64,000 nucleotides of DNA from Skeletonema tropicum (taxonomy: Eukaryota > Bacillariophyta > Thalassiosirophyceae > Thalassiosirales > Thalassiosiraceae). Location: assembly GCA_037178625.1 (NCBI GenBank), contig CM074127.1, positions 1,488,001-1,552,000 of the forward strand. The letters are read 5' to 3'. Below, piece after piece: positions 9,285-21,300 of this stretch (the stretch's first letter is position 1; each line of letters begins with the position of its first letter). The translations under genes were made by a program, and so were the position numbers. Under the pieces are notes generated by a model. That model did no database searches and had not been told where the DNA came from. It was given only the letters and a program-made list of their open reading frames with translations.

Positions 9285-9783
9285 CTGTACGTTTGCTCTC
9301 AAATCCTACCTTTGACTTCAATAACGGAAGTTAGTGGACAAGTGAGGTATCAATGAGCTTCTACGGACAATATAAATAACATTGACGCTTTGAAATAGGG
9401 TCAACATCCTAGTAGTTACTGAGTTATGGCTAGTCGTAGGGAGCCCATTTTCACCATGGTTGTGTGTTTTAGATGCCATAATCGGAGGTGAGTCAGGACA
9501 AAAGACTTAGTTTTACCTTGAATATGTAGGAATTAGTATATAAGTGCCAGTTACTGTCACACAGACAAAATAAACTGATCTTTCTCGAGCATGGTAAAAT
9601 AGGCTTTGAAAACCACTTTTGAAGTATGTAGAGGAGTGCAAAATTATTAATTTTGGGCTTCGACAGTGCATCCTACTAGTTCCGATAGAGGTAATGTCGA
9701 AAAGAATTTTCGAAAAATTCCTTCTGGAAGCTACAAAAAGTGGTTTTCAAACTTTTATGTAGGATTTGAAAGCAAACGTACAG
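9285..9783. mobile_element. TA-flanked MITE-like element, copy 1 (499 bp)
   Basis: The left end starts CTGTACGTTTGCTCTCAAAT and the right end is its complement with one mismatch over about 25 bp. TA flanks both sides (9283-9284, 9784-9785). The same element, nearly identical throughout, lies at 35595-36089. Inner arms 'gaaaaccactttt' (about 9608-9620) and 'aaaagtggttttc' (about 9736-9748) form a second inverted repeat. No coding capacity is seen. This fits a non-autonomous Tc1/mariner-like element. Confidence 0.78.
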
Positions 9784-9818
9784 TATGTATATACCTAGAT
9801 ACTTTATCATTTCTGTTA

Positions 9819-10421
9819 CATAGATAGATAGATTATTTTATTCACTACTCCCTCTAGACACCTGTGTCAGTAGAGAAAGAAGAATTTAAACCGGGAGGGG
9901 CTCGGGCTGGTCCCGAAGAAGCCTGTGTAGCCTGCCGGGAACTAACTGGTCGACGGATGTGGAAAGCGAACGCCTTGGTGCAGGCGAGGCCAAACTGTTG
10001 AAGGAAGTGGATCTGAGGGGTGGGTGCTGTATAGGAGTGGCCATAGAATCGCTGGGGGGCTGGTTTGGAAGCAGACCATGAGGAATTGGCAAGGGGAAGG
10101 ATGCCATGGGGGGCTGAGCTTTGGAGGGAGTCGCGGTACATCTTCGCTGCGTGAGGCTTGTTGGCTGAAAAGGAGAGTGGTTGGATGGGGTCGTCGCCGA
10201 ATAGGAATCTGCGAAACATTGGACCCAAGCCGCCATACTTATGCCCCACGTGCTGTGCAGAGCTTGGTCGGTGCTTAATATCTTGAGCTTGGCTTGGGTG
10301 GGCCAAACTGTACTATGCATGGTACCATTGTCAAGTTTAAGGGTCACTAGAAGCTGCTTGCTATACTCGCATCGTTGGATACAGTACCTATGGGGTGGCT
10401 AAAATAATCTATCTACCTATG
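9819..10421. repeat. Inverted-repeat-bounded segment, about 600 bp, GC-rich centre
   Basis: The 22-bp ends at 9819-9840 and 10400-10421 are inverted copies with one mismatch (CATAGATAGATAGATTATTT and complement). The centre (about 9880-10340) is open on the minus strand in two overlapping frames of about 150 codons rich in Ser, Pro, Thr and Gln. I recognise no domain in either frame. No clear target-site duplication is visible. It may be another small TIR element or a decayed mobile gene fragment. Confidence 0.4.
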
Positions 10422-10529
10422 GGGTGATGTTTTGCTGGCGTCACCCTAAACCGGACCTCATCAGGTCACCTACGAGCTACAGGGAAAAGAATCCTTTATT
10501 TTTCTAAAACATTTGTTGTGCATATATTA

Positions 10530-13500
10530 TTACAGTATTAACATTATTGCAAGAGCACTGATGATATGTGTGAGGCATGTGTGCGTCCTGATTCCTCCAT
10601 TGAATTCCATTTTCCACCAAGTCTTCAATGAATCCACTTCTTGTTGTTCAGTCGATTCAGTCGGTGCTGCTGAAATGTCATTGTCGTCTTTGATTGGCAT
10701 GTTTGTGGTTTGATCTTGTGCTGTTGCGGTTGGAGTTTCATCAGCAGTAGATGTAACTGAATTTTGGCTGGAGTTGCAAATATTGACACGCATGAAAATG
10801 TGCCGGCCATCAGGACAGTTGCTCTTAACATTCGCTGCACCGCTGCATTCCCCGTTACTTTTGCAAAACTCTCCAATACGAACTTTCGTGCAGCTAGGAA
10901 GAGAGACGAATGCGCCCATCCTGATACCCGATATACATTCCTGCGAAGTCAACGGTCGCAGGCAAGCGTCACCGCAACTGATTGGATTGTCTTCTTTGAT
11001 TGGATTGTCTTCTTTGATTGGATTGTCTTCTTCCTCTTGAGTGATGAATTGAGCAGCCGCAGGGCAACGGATGTTTCCAAAACAAGCTTCTCCGACGGTG
11101 CACAATGGCTCACCAAAGTTGCATGTACGCAGAGTAGTTGCGCATTTACTTTCAACTTCTTCCAAACTTGCTGCGCAATAATTATTTGAGACGTTCATGC
11201 GATGCTTCAATTCCTCAATGGACAAATGAGTGACCTCTTCAGAAGTGTGTTCGGGAGGTCTAGCTGTGACATGAAATGAGGTTGGATGCAATGCAGAATC
11301 AGATTTCGGTCTAATTGTGGGATTTTGTGTAGTAGGACTTGTTGTTGGTGTTATTGTATTGATAGGCTGTTTTGTGGATGGAACATTTGTGGGAGAAGGA
11401 GTCTGTTTTGAAAAAGATGACCCCGATTGTGCATTTCCAAAGTAGGAGATGATGTCATCAAATATTTGTTTTCGTTCCGTGCCTGCGATAACATTACCAC
11501 AGCCTCTCTGATGACATCCTCTGCTGACGATCCTTGAAACATCATCAAAGAAGTCCGGCGGTTCTCGTAACCCGCTGTCGACGAATTGATTGAGCCTCTC
11601 CATGAATGAAAATCCATCTTTGTTATAAGTTTGCACATGGCGGATCCAATATAAAATGCCCATCATCCATCTTATTTCAGCATTTTTCTCGTTGTCGTTG
11701 TAGTGCCCTCTGCAAATTGCACCAGGATCTTTGCAAAAATCCAGCTCTTTATACCTAGCAGAAGAGCGGCCATCATCATAAGCTCGCTTACCCAAGTAGT
11801 AATTCAACTTTCCAATCATGCACGTGCCCGCCGAGCCTCTCGGAATCGCACCTCTACCCCACCAACAGCACCCTTCAACATTGTTGCGTCCAAACGAATT
11901 TGATGCCGGAATACTGTTAGGATCAACATTGCCTTTCACTTGACCATCGTAATAACTGCATCCATCTTCAGTGCAACTCAACGTTGAATCCCACGCACCG
12001 GTTCCTTTATCGTTGGTTGCGGGGAAACACTGCAAAGGCGGCGGAGCGCCTTCCCAGATTACTCTTGATTCGGCAGTAACAGTCATAGAAGGATCAACTG
12101 GACAAGCCAAAAATGATTCTTCCTCTGCGCACTGGTTTGCAGCATCATACGAGGTTTTGACACCAGCGAAGTGGCCCTGACCGCAGCTGTTTGCTAATGG
12201 ATATCTTCCAAATACATCCCTCTCCCAAGATACCTCATCACAGACATCATATTTGATAGATTCGAGAACAGCTTGTGACAATAACAAAGCAATATTGACC
12301 AACCCATAGTTCACACTTGGAGACGCAGCGGGGTCAACGCTTTGGCCCAAATAAAAGAAACTCGAGCCGCCTAAATGTCCCTTTGAAATAACACCAAGAG
12401 CATTGATGAAACCATCAAATGTATAACGCTGAGATGGAATCTTCTTGCCTGTCATTGAATCATGTGATAAAAGCACCTTTTGATTGATATCGGCCTTAGT
12501 GGCAATCAAAATCCCGCCTATCTCCGCTATCAAGCTGGGAGGAGGTGCTTGGTCTAGCGTCCCTAGGCCAATTTTCTCCGAAGTAGGACTGCTGGTCTGA
12601 AATTCTGAAATCTTTAATGTCGGCCTGGAAGTCGGCTTAGAAAATGGAACAGTCGTTTTGGAAGTCGGCTTGGAAGTTGAAACAGTCGTCTTGGAAGTTG
12701 GAACAGGAGTTGGGTGATTTGTGGGCGGTAAAGTATTCACTTCATCTGCAGTGTTCTCATTGAATGCAATAGATGACATTGTTGGTTCATTGGTAGTGAA
12801 ATCTACAGTTGGCTCATTTGTTGTCAAGACTAAAACAGGCTTCTTACTCGGGGCAGAGGAGATGAAGACTTCATCGTCTTTGACTGATGGAGCATAAGTG
12901 GGAGCATATGTTGGAGGTTTAGGTGTGGATGTTGCGAGCTTCTCCGTTGGACGAAGAGATGGCCGTGGTGTTTGTGGGCTAGGCTTTTTTGTCGGCTTCT
13001 CGGTTGGTTTTGGGGATGGGCGGCAATTTGTAAATGCAATGCATTTCATCGTTGAATCCGAACATTCGGTATCTTGTCCAGATGTGCAGGGTTCATGGCA
13101 TTTTTTGTTTACATCTGCCCAGTCTTTTCCACACCAAAAAGAATGACGCATATCACCTTCAGGAATGACTTCTTCGGTTGGTCCTTGACTAGTTGGAGAC
13201 GAAGTTGGTAGCAGAAGATCCGTAGGCGACTCTGTTGGTTTTGGTGTAAATGTTGGTGGGAATGTTGTCGGATTATTTGTTGGTCTCAAAGTTGGAGATT
13301 GTGTAGGTTTTTCAGTCATATCAAATGAGTTACATTTCGTTCCACCATAGCAAATGAAGCCTTTTGGGCATCTATCATCAGGGCAATGAGTGTCTAAGGA
13401 GCAATTTGTTTCTGCCTCGCCCCAGGATTTGCCGCAAAACTTTGTGTTTGTTGGGGAATCCGCAGATATTGGCCCCATGGTCGGAGAAGGTGACGGTTCG

Positions 13501-14621
13501 TCAGCTTTCTTCAACTTCTCCCATATATCAACTATGTTGCATTGTGGACTAGGCAAACCACCGTGACACGTATGGCCCGCAGGACAATCATCACTACTTC
13601 CGCTGGGACAATGAGTTTCAAATGAGCAAGCCGACATAGCCATCCCCCAACCGGCTCCACAAAATCGATTATTTGCAGGATCATCATAGGACACAGGTGG
13701 CAACGTTGATGGAGGGTTTGATGGCTTATACATAGGATTTGGTGTAGGCATCATTTCTGCGTAGCAACTAGTGCCCCCATAACAATTCTGACCTGCTGGA
13801 CATTCTTCATCTTGCCCACCGTAACACCTGTTTCAATTTTGTGTTCATTTGTTTTGTCGTTCACATATTGTTGCATAATTTTGCATTGTCAGGTGATGAC
13901 ACGAAGAAACAAGTCAGAACAATAGAAAATGTGATTGCAAATGAAAAAGATAGCAACTGTAACTGACCATACACTGCATTTTTTACTTGCATCTGCCCAA
14001 TTGAAGCCACAAAACATATTCCGCCGTTCATCATCTCTCGGAATTGAATTCAAGTTTTCTGGAGCATTTGCCAATTCTTCTTTCTTTTTAGCTTCTTCTT
14101 CGTACAAATCTTGAACATTACATTTCAATCCACCATAACAACTCATACCTTTCGGACATTCTTCTGAAAATCCTGATGGGCAATGATTATCGATGCTGCA
14201 AGACTTGATTGCGTCATTCCATCCATTTCCACAGAAGCGAGTATTAGATATGTCACCATAGTCTACATTGGCGTACTTGAATTTATTGCCGTGGCCCTTT
14301 TTGGAATCGCAAGTTGTCCCTCCGAAGCAGGTGTGTCCTTCGGTAGAGCAGTCCTCGTCTGTTCCGCCTGGACAGTGTTCTCGTTCGTCGCACTGCAGTT
14401 TTTAGGTATGAGGTATGAATAGAATAGAGTTCAGGAAGCGTGAGAGAGGAATGGATAAAGCTCGTAGCGATACACATGATATATCTTACATTACCCGATG
14501 CATCGCCCCAATCTGTACCACAGAAGAAGTGATTCGAATCCTGAGCGCTGGTTAGTATTATGATCCCTGCAAAATAGAGGATGAAGAGAAGTATAAAATA
14601 GAAACCCTTTCTTTCCGTCAT
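10530..14621 (-). CDS. Secreted multi-domain GH19-like chitinase with Cys-rich modules and C-terminal anchor (3 exons)
   Basis: I read complement(join(10530..13827, 13968..14392, 14490..14621)), 1284 residues. The ATG is at 14621; the open frame extends to a TTG. Layout: a signal peptide ('FILLFILYFAGIIILTSAQ'), then six Cys modules of the form CGxxWxxAxxxC...CP...C..G..C.GG..C separated by Thr/Pro 'PTP' linkers. Next is a GH19-like domain (about nt 11420-12520), with 'QAVLESIKYD' holding the candidate catalytic Glu and 'CCWWGRGAI' plus 'GKLNYYLG'. One more related module, a second Cys-rich segment and a hydrophobic tail 'LTHIISALAIMLIL' follow, suggesting a GPI or membrane anchor. Splices fall inside Cys modules and restore them. 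Known: GH19 enzymes cleave chitin, and thalassiosiroid diatoms make chitin fibres. Activity is uncertain because the usual 'GRGxIQ' reads 'GRGAIP'. Confidence 0.75.
10981..11034 (-). repeat. Three tandem 18-bp repeats inside the GH19-like gene
   Basis: The 18-bp unit 'gattggattgtcttcttt' occurs three times in frame, encoding three copies of 'KEDNPI' between the C-terminal Cys-rich modules. It is a typical slippage-prone linker. Confidence 0.85.
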
Positions 14622-15048
14622 GGTCAATGTGATGAGGATCTATGAGGCCGCCGCCACGCTGATGAGCATTAGCAATGCAGTAGATAGCTGTGGGCTGTAT
14701 TAGGGAGGCTACTGTGCAACGATTTTGAGCTACAAATAATGATCATGTTACCCGAGAGATGTGAACGCGAAGTTCCAAAAGAAAAGCACAAGGCACGCAC
14801 AAGGCACATGTAAAAAAGTGATAAGAAACAATCTATCTTTGGATTGTTTAGAACCGGGTGTCTCCAGCTCAAGCATCACGACAAGATGTCATTCGGTGCA
14901 TCTATGAATGTCTTCACAAAACTCAACTTTTCCACTTGCTCATAAAGAGGTAAAGGTAACAACACCTCTCAAACCCTGGACACCGGCCCAGCTGTAAAAA
15001 CGTTCTCAGAACAATCCAGTAAATCATAAAAGCAGCAAAAATTAGGTC
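14622..15048. other. Upstream region of the GH19-like gene, up to the satellite
   Basis: 427 bp without a gene. The part next to the ATG (about 14621-14740) resembles the DNA upstream of the Kazal gene at 22785-22900: both have 'gtcatggtcaatgt', a 'tatgag..cgccgc' patch and 'gcaacgattttga'/'gcgacaattttga'. It is therefore likely a duplicated promoter. From about 14880 to the first satellite unit I see nothing. Confidence 0.5.
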
Positions 15049-18000
15049 CTGCGGGCCAGCTCAAATGGGACCTCTCAGATCAGCTAGGATGTTGTTGCAT
15101 CGCTTCCAGATGAGCAATCCATCTGAGCAGCAACAATATCCTTCTTTGGTATTGCCACGACGTATAATGGGCCACTAGAAGCGGCTCATGAACATATTGC
15201 GCACGATAGATACGATATGGTTGAATGTTGTGCTGCGGGCCAGCTCAAATGGGACCGCTCAGATCAGCTGCGATGTTGTTGCATCACTTCCGGCAGCACA
15301 ATCAATATGAGCAGCAACAATATCCTTCTTTGGTATTGCCACGACGTTTAATGGGCCACTAGAAGCGGCTCATGAACATATTGCGCACGATAGATACGAT
15401 ATGGTTGAATGTTGTGCTGCGGGCCAGCTCAAATGGGACCTCTCAGATCAGCTACGATGTTGTTGCATCGCTTCCAGCTGCGCAATCCGTCTGAGCAGCA
15501 ACAATATCATTCTTTGATATTGCCACGACGTATAATGGGCCAATGGAAGCGGCTCATTGCTACAGACATCATGAATAATTCAATATCGATAAATACGGTG
15601 CTGCGGGCCAGCTCAAATGGGACCTCTCAGATCAGCTACGATGTTGTTGCATCGCTTCCAGCTGCGCAATCCGTCTGAGCAGCAACAATATCCTTCTTTG
15701 ATATTGCCACGACGTATAATGGGCCACTAGAAGCGGCTCATGAACATATTGCGCACGATAGATACGATATGGTTGAATGTTGTGCTGCGGGCCAGCTCAA
15801 ATGGGACCTCTCAGATCAGCTACGATGTTGGTGAATCGCTTCCAGCTGCGCAATCCGTCTGAGCAGCAACAATATCCTTCTTTGGTATTGCCACTACGAA
15901 AAATGGGCCACTAGAAGCGGCTCATGAACTACTGCGCACGATAGATACGATATGGCATGGTTGAATGTTGTGCTGCGGGTCAGCTCAAATGGGACCTCTC
16001 AGATCAGCTACGATGATGTTGCTTCCGGCAGCACAATCAATCTGAGCAGCAACAATATCATTCTTTGGTATGCCACGACGTATAATGGGCCACTAGAAGC
16101 GGCTCATTGCTACAGACATCATGAATAATTCAATACCGATTAATTCGGTGCTGCGGGCCAGCCTAAATGGGACCTCTCAGATCAGCTACGATGTTGGTGA
16201 ATCGCTTCCAGTTGCGCAATCCGTCTGAGCAGCAACAATATCCTTCTTTGGTATTGCCACGACGTATAATGGACCACTAGAAGCGGCTCATGAACATATT
16301 GCGCACTAAAGATACGATATGGTTGAATGTGGTGCTGCGGGCCAGCTCAAATGGGACCTCTCAGATCAGCTACGATGTTGTTGCATCCCTTCCAGCTGCG
16401 CAATCCGTCTGAGCAGCAACAATATCCTTCTTTGGTATTGCCACGACGTATAATGGGCCACTAGAAGCGGCTCATGAACTACTGCGCACGATAGATACGA
16501 TATGGCATGGTTGAATGTTGTGCTGCGGGCCAGCTCAAATGGGACCTCTCAGATCAGCTACGATGGTGTTGCATCGCTTCCAGCTGCGCAATCCGTCTGA
16601 GCAGCAACAATATCATTCTTTGGTATGCCACGACGTATAATGGGCCACTAGAAGCGGCTCATTGCTACAGACATCATGAATAATTCAATACCAATTAATT
16701 CGGTGCTGCGGGCCAGCCTAAATGGGACCTCTCAGATCAGCTACGATGTTGGTGAATCGCTTCCAGTTGCGCAATCCGTCTGAGCAGCAACAATATCCTT
16801 CTTTGGTATTGCCACGACGTATAATGGACCACTAGAAGCGGCTCATGAACATATTGCGCACAATAGATACGATATGGTTGAATGTTGTGCTGCGGGCCAG
16901 CTCAAATGGGACCTCTCAGATCAGCTACGATGTTGTTGCATCGCTTCCAGCTGCGCAATCCGTCTGAGCAGCAACAATATCATTCTTTGATATTGCCACG
17001 ACGTATAATGGGCCACTAGAAGCGGCTCATGAACTACTGCGCACGATAGATACGATATGGCATGGTTGAATGTTGTGCTGCGGGCCAGCTCAAATGGGAC
17101 CTCTCAGATCAGCTACGATGGTGTTGCATCGCTTCCAGATGAGCAATCCATCTGAGCAGCAACAATATCCTTCTTTGATATTGCCACGACGTATAATGGG
17201 CCACTAGAAGTGGCTCATGAACATATTGCGCACGATAGATACGATATGGCATGGTTGAATGTTGTGCTGCGGGCCAGCTCAAATGGGACCTCTCAGATCA
17301 GCTAAGATGATGTTGCATCGCTTCCAGATGCACAATCCATCTGAGCAGGATCAATATTCTTCATTGGTATTGCCACGACGTATAATGGGCCACTGGAAGC
17401 GGCTCATTGCTTCAGACATCATGAATAATACGATATGGTTTAATGTGTTGCTGCGGGCCAGCTCAAATGGGACCTCTCAGATCAGCTACGATGTTGTTGA
17501 ATCGCTTCCAGATTCACAATCCATCTGAGCAGGATCAATATTCTTCTTTGATATTGCCACGACGTATAATGGGCCACTAGAAGCGGCTCATTGCTACAGA
17601 CATCATGAAACATACGATATGGTTGAATACGGTGCTGCGGGCCAGCTCAAATGGGACCTCTCAGATCAGCCACGATGTTGTTGCATCGCTTCCAGCTGCG
17701 CAATCCGTCTGAGCAGCAACAATATGCTTCTTTGGTATTGCCACGACGTATAATGGGCCAATGGAAGCGGCTCATGAACATATTGCGCACGGTAGATACG
17801 ATATGGTTGAATGTGGTGCTGCGGGCCAGCTTAAATGGGACCTCTCAGATCAGCTGCGATGTTGTTGCATCCCTTCCTGCTGCGCAATCCGTCTGAGCAG
17901 CAAGAATATCCTTCTTTGGTATTGCCACGACGTATAATGGGCCACTAGAAGCGGCTCATGAACATATTGCGCACGATAGATACGATATGGTTGAATGTTG

Positions 18001-18096
18001 TGCTGCGGGCCAGCTCAAATGGGACCTCTCAGATCAGCTACGATGATGTTGCATCGCTTCCGGCAGCGCAATCTGTCTGAGCAGCATCAATTTCTT
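15049..18096. repeat. Satellite array, about 17 units of 184 bp with a trimeric higher-order pattern
   Basis: Units start at the motif 'ctgcgggccagctcaaatgg' at 15049, 15233, 15417, 15601, 15785, 15973, 16151, 16335, 16523, 16706, 16890, 17078, 17267, 17451, 17635, 17819 and 18003. Spacing is mostly 184 bp, with 178, 183, 188 and 189 variants. Two linker types alternate: 'gaacatattgcgcacgatag' and 'attgctacagacatcatgaa'. Between 15601 and 16890 the units recur as trimers of 550-555 bp sharing diagnostic variants. The last unit is cut off near 18096. Open frames in it are by-products: 184 is not a multiple of 3 and all are short. Confidence 0.92.
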
Positions 18097-18337
18097 TTTT
18101 CATTTTACAAAAGCGGAGAAAAACCTAAGACATATTTTTAGTTTACAAACTAAAACGCACACTAGTGCATGTGACTTTTTTGTAGCATGTTTTGCGAGAG
18201 TTGTGATGATACATATCATGTTTCACTGAAGTGTTTCGGTTTAGTGTGTCCAAAAGCCAAAAGTGGATTTGGCGGTGTGTCAAGCGATTCCTGTCTGTAT
18301 TTGACTGGTGAAATAAAATTTTGCGTCACAGCAGCGT

Positions 18338-21300
18338 TTACACTGAACTGGGATTGGATGTACACCTTTGTTTACGTGCCTTGGCTCTTTTCCACACGCA
18401 CCCTGCTTCTTGACACCTGGTCATGCTTTCATACAAAGAAGTACAAACTTCTTCAGCAGTAGATTCAGAGTCGGTCTCCATCTCTTCATCGTCAGTCTCT
18501 TGAAAGCACGCCCTTTCAGACTTACTCCAATTGCATTTTTGTGCCTTGGCTCTGAGGCAAGATCTCCTTCCTTTTTGGAGTGAACATATGCTGGTCGGGG
18601 CAGCAGGAGTCGTAGAGTGTGTGATTGTGGTGGTGGTGCTCGTTGATGTAGTGGAACCAAGAGAATCAGAATTTTGTTCTATTTCACCTGGTTCTGAAGT
18701 TGTTCCGTTGGGGGTAGTAGAAGTAGTCGTGGCAGCAGGAGTCGTAGAGTGTGTGATAGTGGTGGTGGTGCTCGTTGATGTAGTGGAAGTAGTGGTATCT
18801 ACTGGCTTTGAAGTCGGAGTCTTGGTGGGATCATGGGAAGGCAAGGGAGTTGGCTCTCTCGTTATTGTAATCGGTGAAAAAGTTGGAGCACAGGGCATCA
18901 TGCACGCCTCAGTGACGAGACACATCCAGCTCCCATTCGAGCATTCACATTTCAGAGAATCATACGTATGACCGCAGCATGTCTCCTTGCCCACTGCGCA
19001 ATAAGACCCTTCTTCGGAACACTTGCCTCCTGGAGAACACTTTTCAGCAAGAACAGGTTTCATGCACTCTCCTTTAGAAGCAATTTGTACGCCTGCTTTC
19101 TCGGCCTCGCAATCATTCGGATAGCTTACACCGTCACTTCCACAGACAGGTTCATAAACTTTACCGCACATGATATCATCATAAACAACATCAGGATGCC
19201 TGGTGGTTGCACGAGTCGTAGTAGTGGTAGTAGCAGCTGCCAGTTCTTCACATGTGCCGCTCATGTACTTTTCGATTCCAGCTGCAGCAGCTTTGCACTC
19301 GTTTTCATAAGTTGAACCATCCGACCCACAGACAGGTGTATATTCTTCAGGGCATGATGCACAAACGTCGACGGCCCTGCAATTCTCTACACCTTCACAG
19401 CAAGCCTCAGCTGTTCCATGGAAAAACTCATCATAGTAGTACTCTCTCCACACTGAAGGATAGTCCTCCGAGTTCGTGCATATACTTCTATCGTTTCGAT
19501 CAATATGCCACTCCTCGCAGGGAGAAAGTGGTAATGTAGGCAATGTTGTAGACGTCGTTGACGATGTATCGGCAAATACATCAATCATGGGGCACTCCCT
19601 GCCCAGGTATCTACGGCAACATTCTTCTCCAGTCTCATACCATCCCTTACAGTCTGATGTCGGCTCTCTCATTCCTACTTGGCTGTTAGTGCTGAGATCA
19701 TAATATGGGCAGATGATGAGTGAGGACAAGGTAGATAGTTTTTGCGTCTTGGAATTCAAATGAATTATGGTACTTACCAAGACATGGGGTTTTCTCTTGA
19801 GACATGCCACTTTCCACACAACCCAGAACTCTGTGTAACCATAATATCTCCAGTAGTAGTTGTTGATGTAGTGGTAGTAGTTGTATCGTCTGCACAGGGC
19901 ATCATGCACGCCTCAGTGACGAGACACATCCAGCTCCCATTCGAGCATTCACATTTCAGAGAATCATACGTCTGGCCACAGCATGTCTCCTTGCCCACTG
20001 CGCAAGAAGACCCTTCGGAACACGGGCCTCCTGGAGAACACTTTTCAGCAAGAACAGGTTTCATGCACTCTCCTTTAGAAGCAATTTGTACGCCTGCTTT
20101 CTTGGCCTCGCAATCATTCGGATAGCTTACACCGTTACTTCCACAGACAGGTTCATAAACTTTACCGCACATGATATCATCATAAACAACATCAGGATGC
20201 CTGGTGGTTGCACGAGTCGTAGTAGTGGTAGTAGCAGCTGCCAGTTCTTCACATGTGCCTCTCACATACTTTTCGATTCCAGCTGCTCCAGCTTTGCACT
20301 CGTTTTCATAAGTTGAACTATCTGACCCACAAACAGGTGCATATACCTCAGGGCATGATGCGCAAACGTCGACGGCCCTGCAATTCTCTACACCTTCACA
20401 GCAAGCCTCAGCTGTTCCATGGAAAAACTCATCATAGTAGTACTCTCTCCACACTGAAGGATAGTCCTCCGAGTTCGTGCATATACTTCGATCGTTTCGA
20501 TCAATATGCCACTCCTCGCAGGGAGAAAGTGGTAATGTAGGCAATGTTGTAGACGTCGTTGACGATGTATCGGCAAATACATCAATCATGGGGCACTCCC
20601 TGCCCAGGTATCTACGGCAACATTCTTCTCCAGTCTCATACCATCCCTTACAGTCTGATGTCGGCTCTCTCATTCCTACTTGGCTGTTAGTGCTGAGATC
20701 ATAATATGGGCAGATGATGAGTGAGGACAAGGTAGATAGTTTTTGCGTCTTGGAATTCAAATGAATTATGGTACTTACCAAGACATGGGGTTTTCTCTTG
20801 AGACATGCCACTTTCCACACAACCCAGAACTCTGTGTAACCATAATATCTCCAGTAGTAGTTGTTGATGTAGTGGTAGTAGTTGTATCGTCTGCACAGGG
20901 CATCATGCACGCCTCAGTGACGAGACACATCCAGCTCCCACTCGAGCATTCACATTTCAGAGAATCATACGTCTGGCCACAGCATGTCTCCTTGCCCACT
21001 GCGCAAGAAGACCCTTCGGAACACGGGCCTCCTGGAGAACACTTTTCAGCAAGAACAGGAACCATGCACTCTCCTTTAGAAGCAATTTGTACGCCTGCTT
21101 TCTTGGCCTCGCAATCATTCGGATAGCTTACACCGTCACTTCCACAGACAGGTCCATAAACTTTACCGCACATGATATCATCATAAACAACATCAGGATG
21201 CCTGGTGGTTGCACGAGTCGTAGTAGTGGTAGTAGCAGCTGCCAGTTCTTCACATGTGCCTCTCACATACTTTTCGATTCCAGCTGCTCCAGCTTTGCAC

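Noticed and set aside
9854..10347. Two overlapping minus-strand frames of ~150 codons as a gene
   Set aside because: Both frames are biased GC-rich composition without a domain, lie between inverted repeats, and neither has flanking splice logic.
15409..17896. Open frames of 80-90 codons on the + strand inside the satellite ('GPAQMGPLRSA...')
   Set aside because: They are repeats of the 184-bp unit read in changing frames, begin at varied codons and hit stops within one or two units; no protein-like conservation.
15049..18096. CRISPR-like array
   Set aside because: Units of 184 bp are similar along the whole length with no unique spacers, in a eukaryotic nuclear locus.
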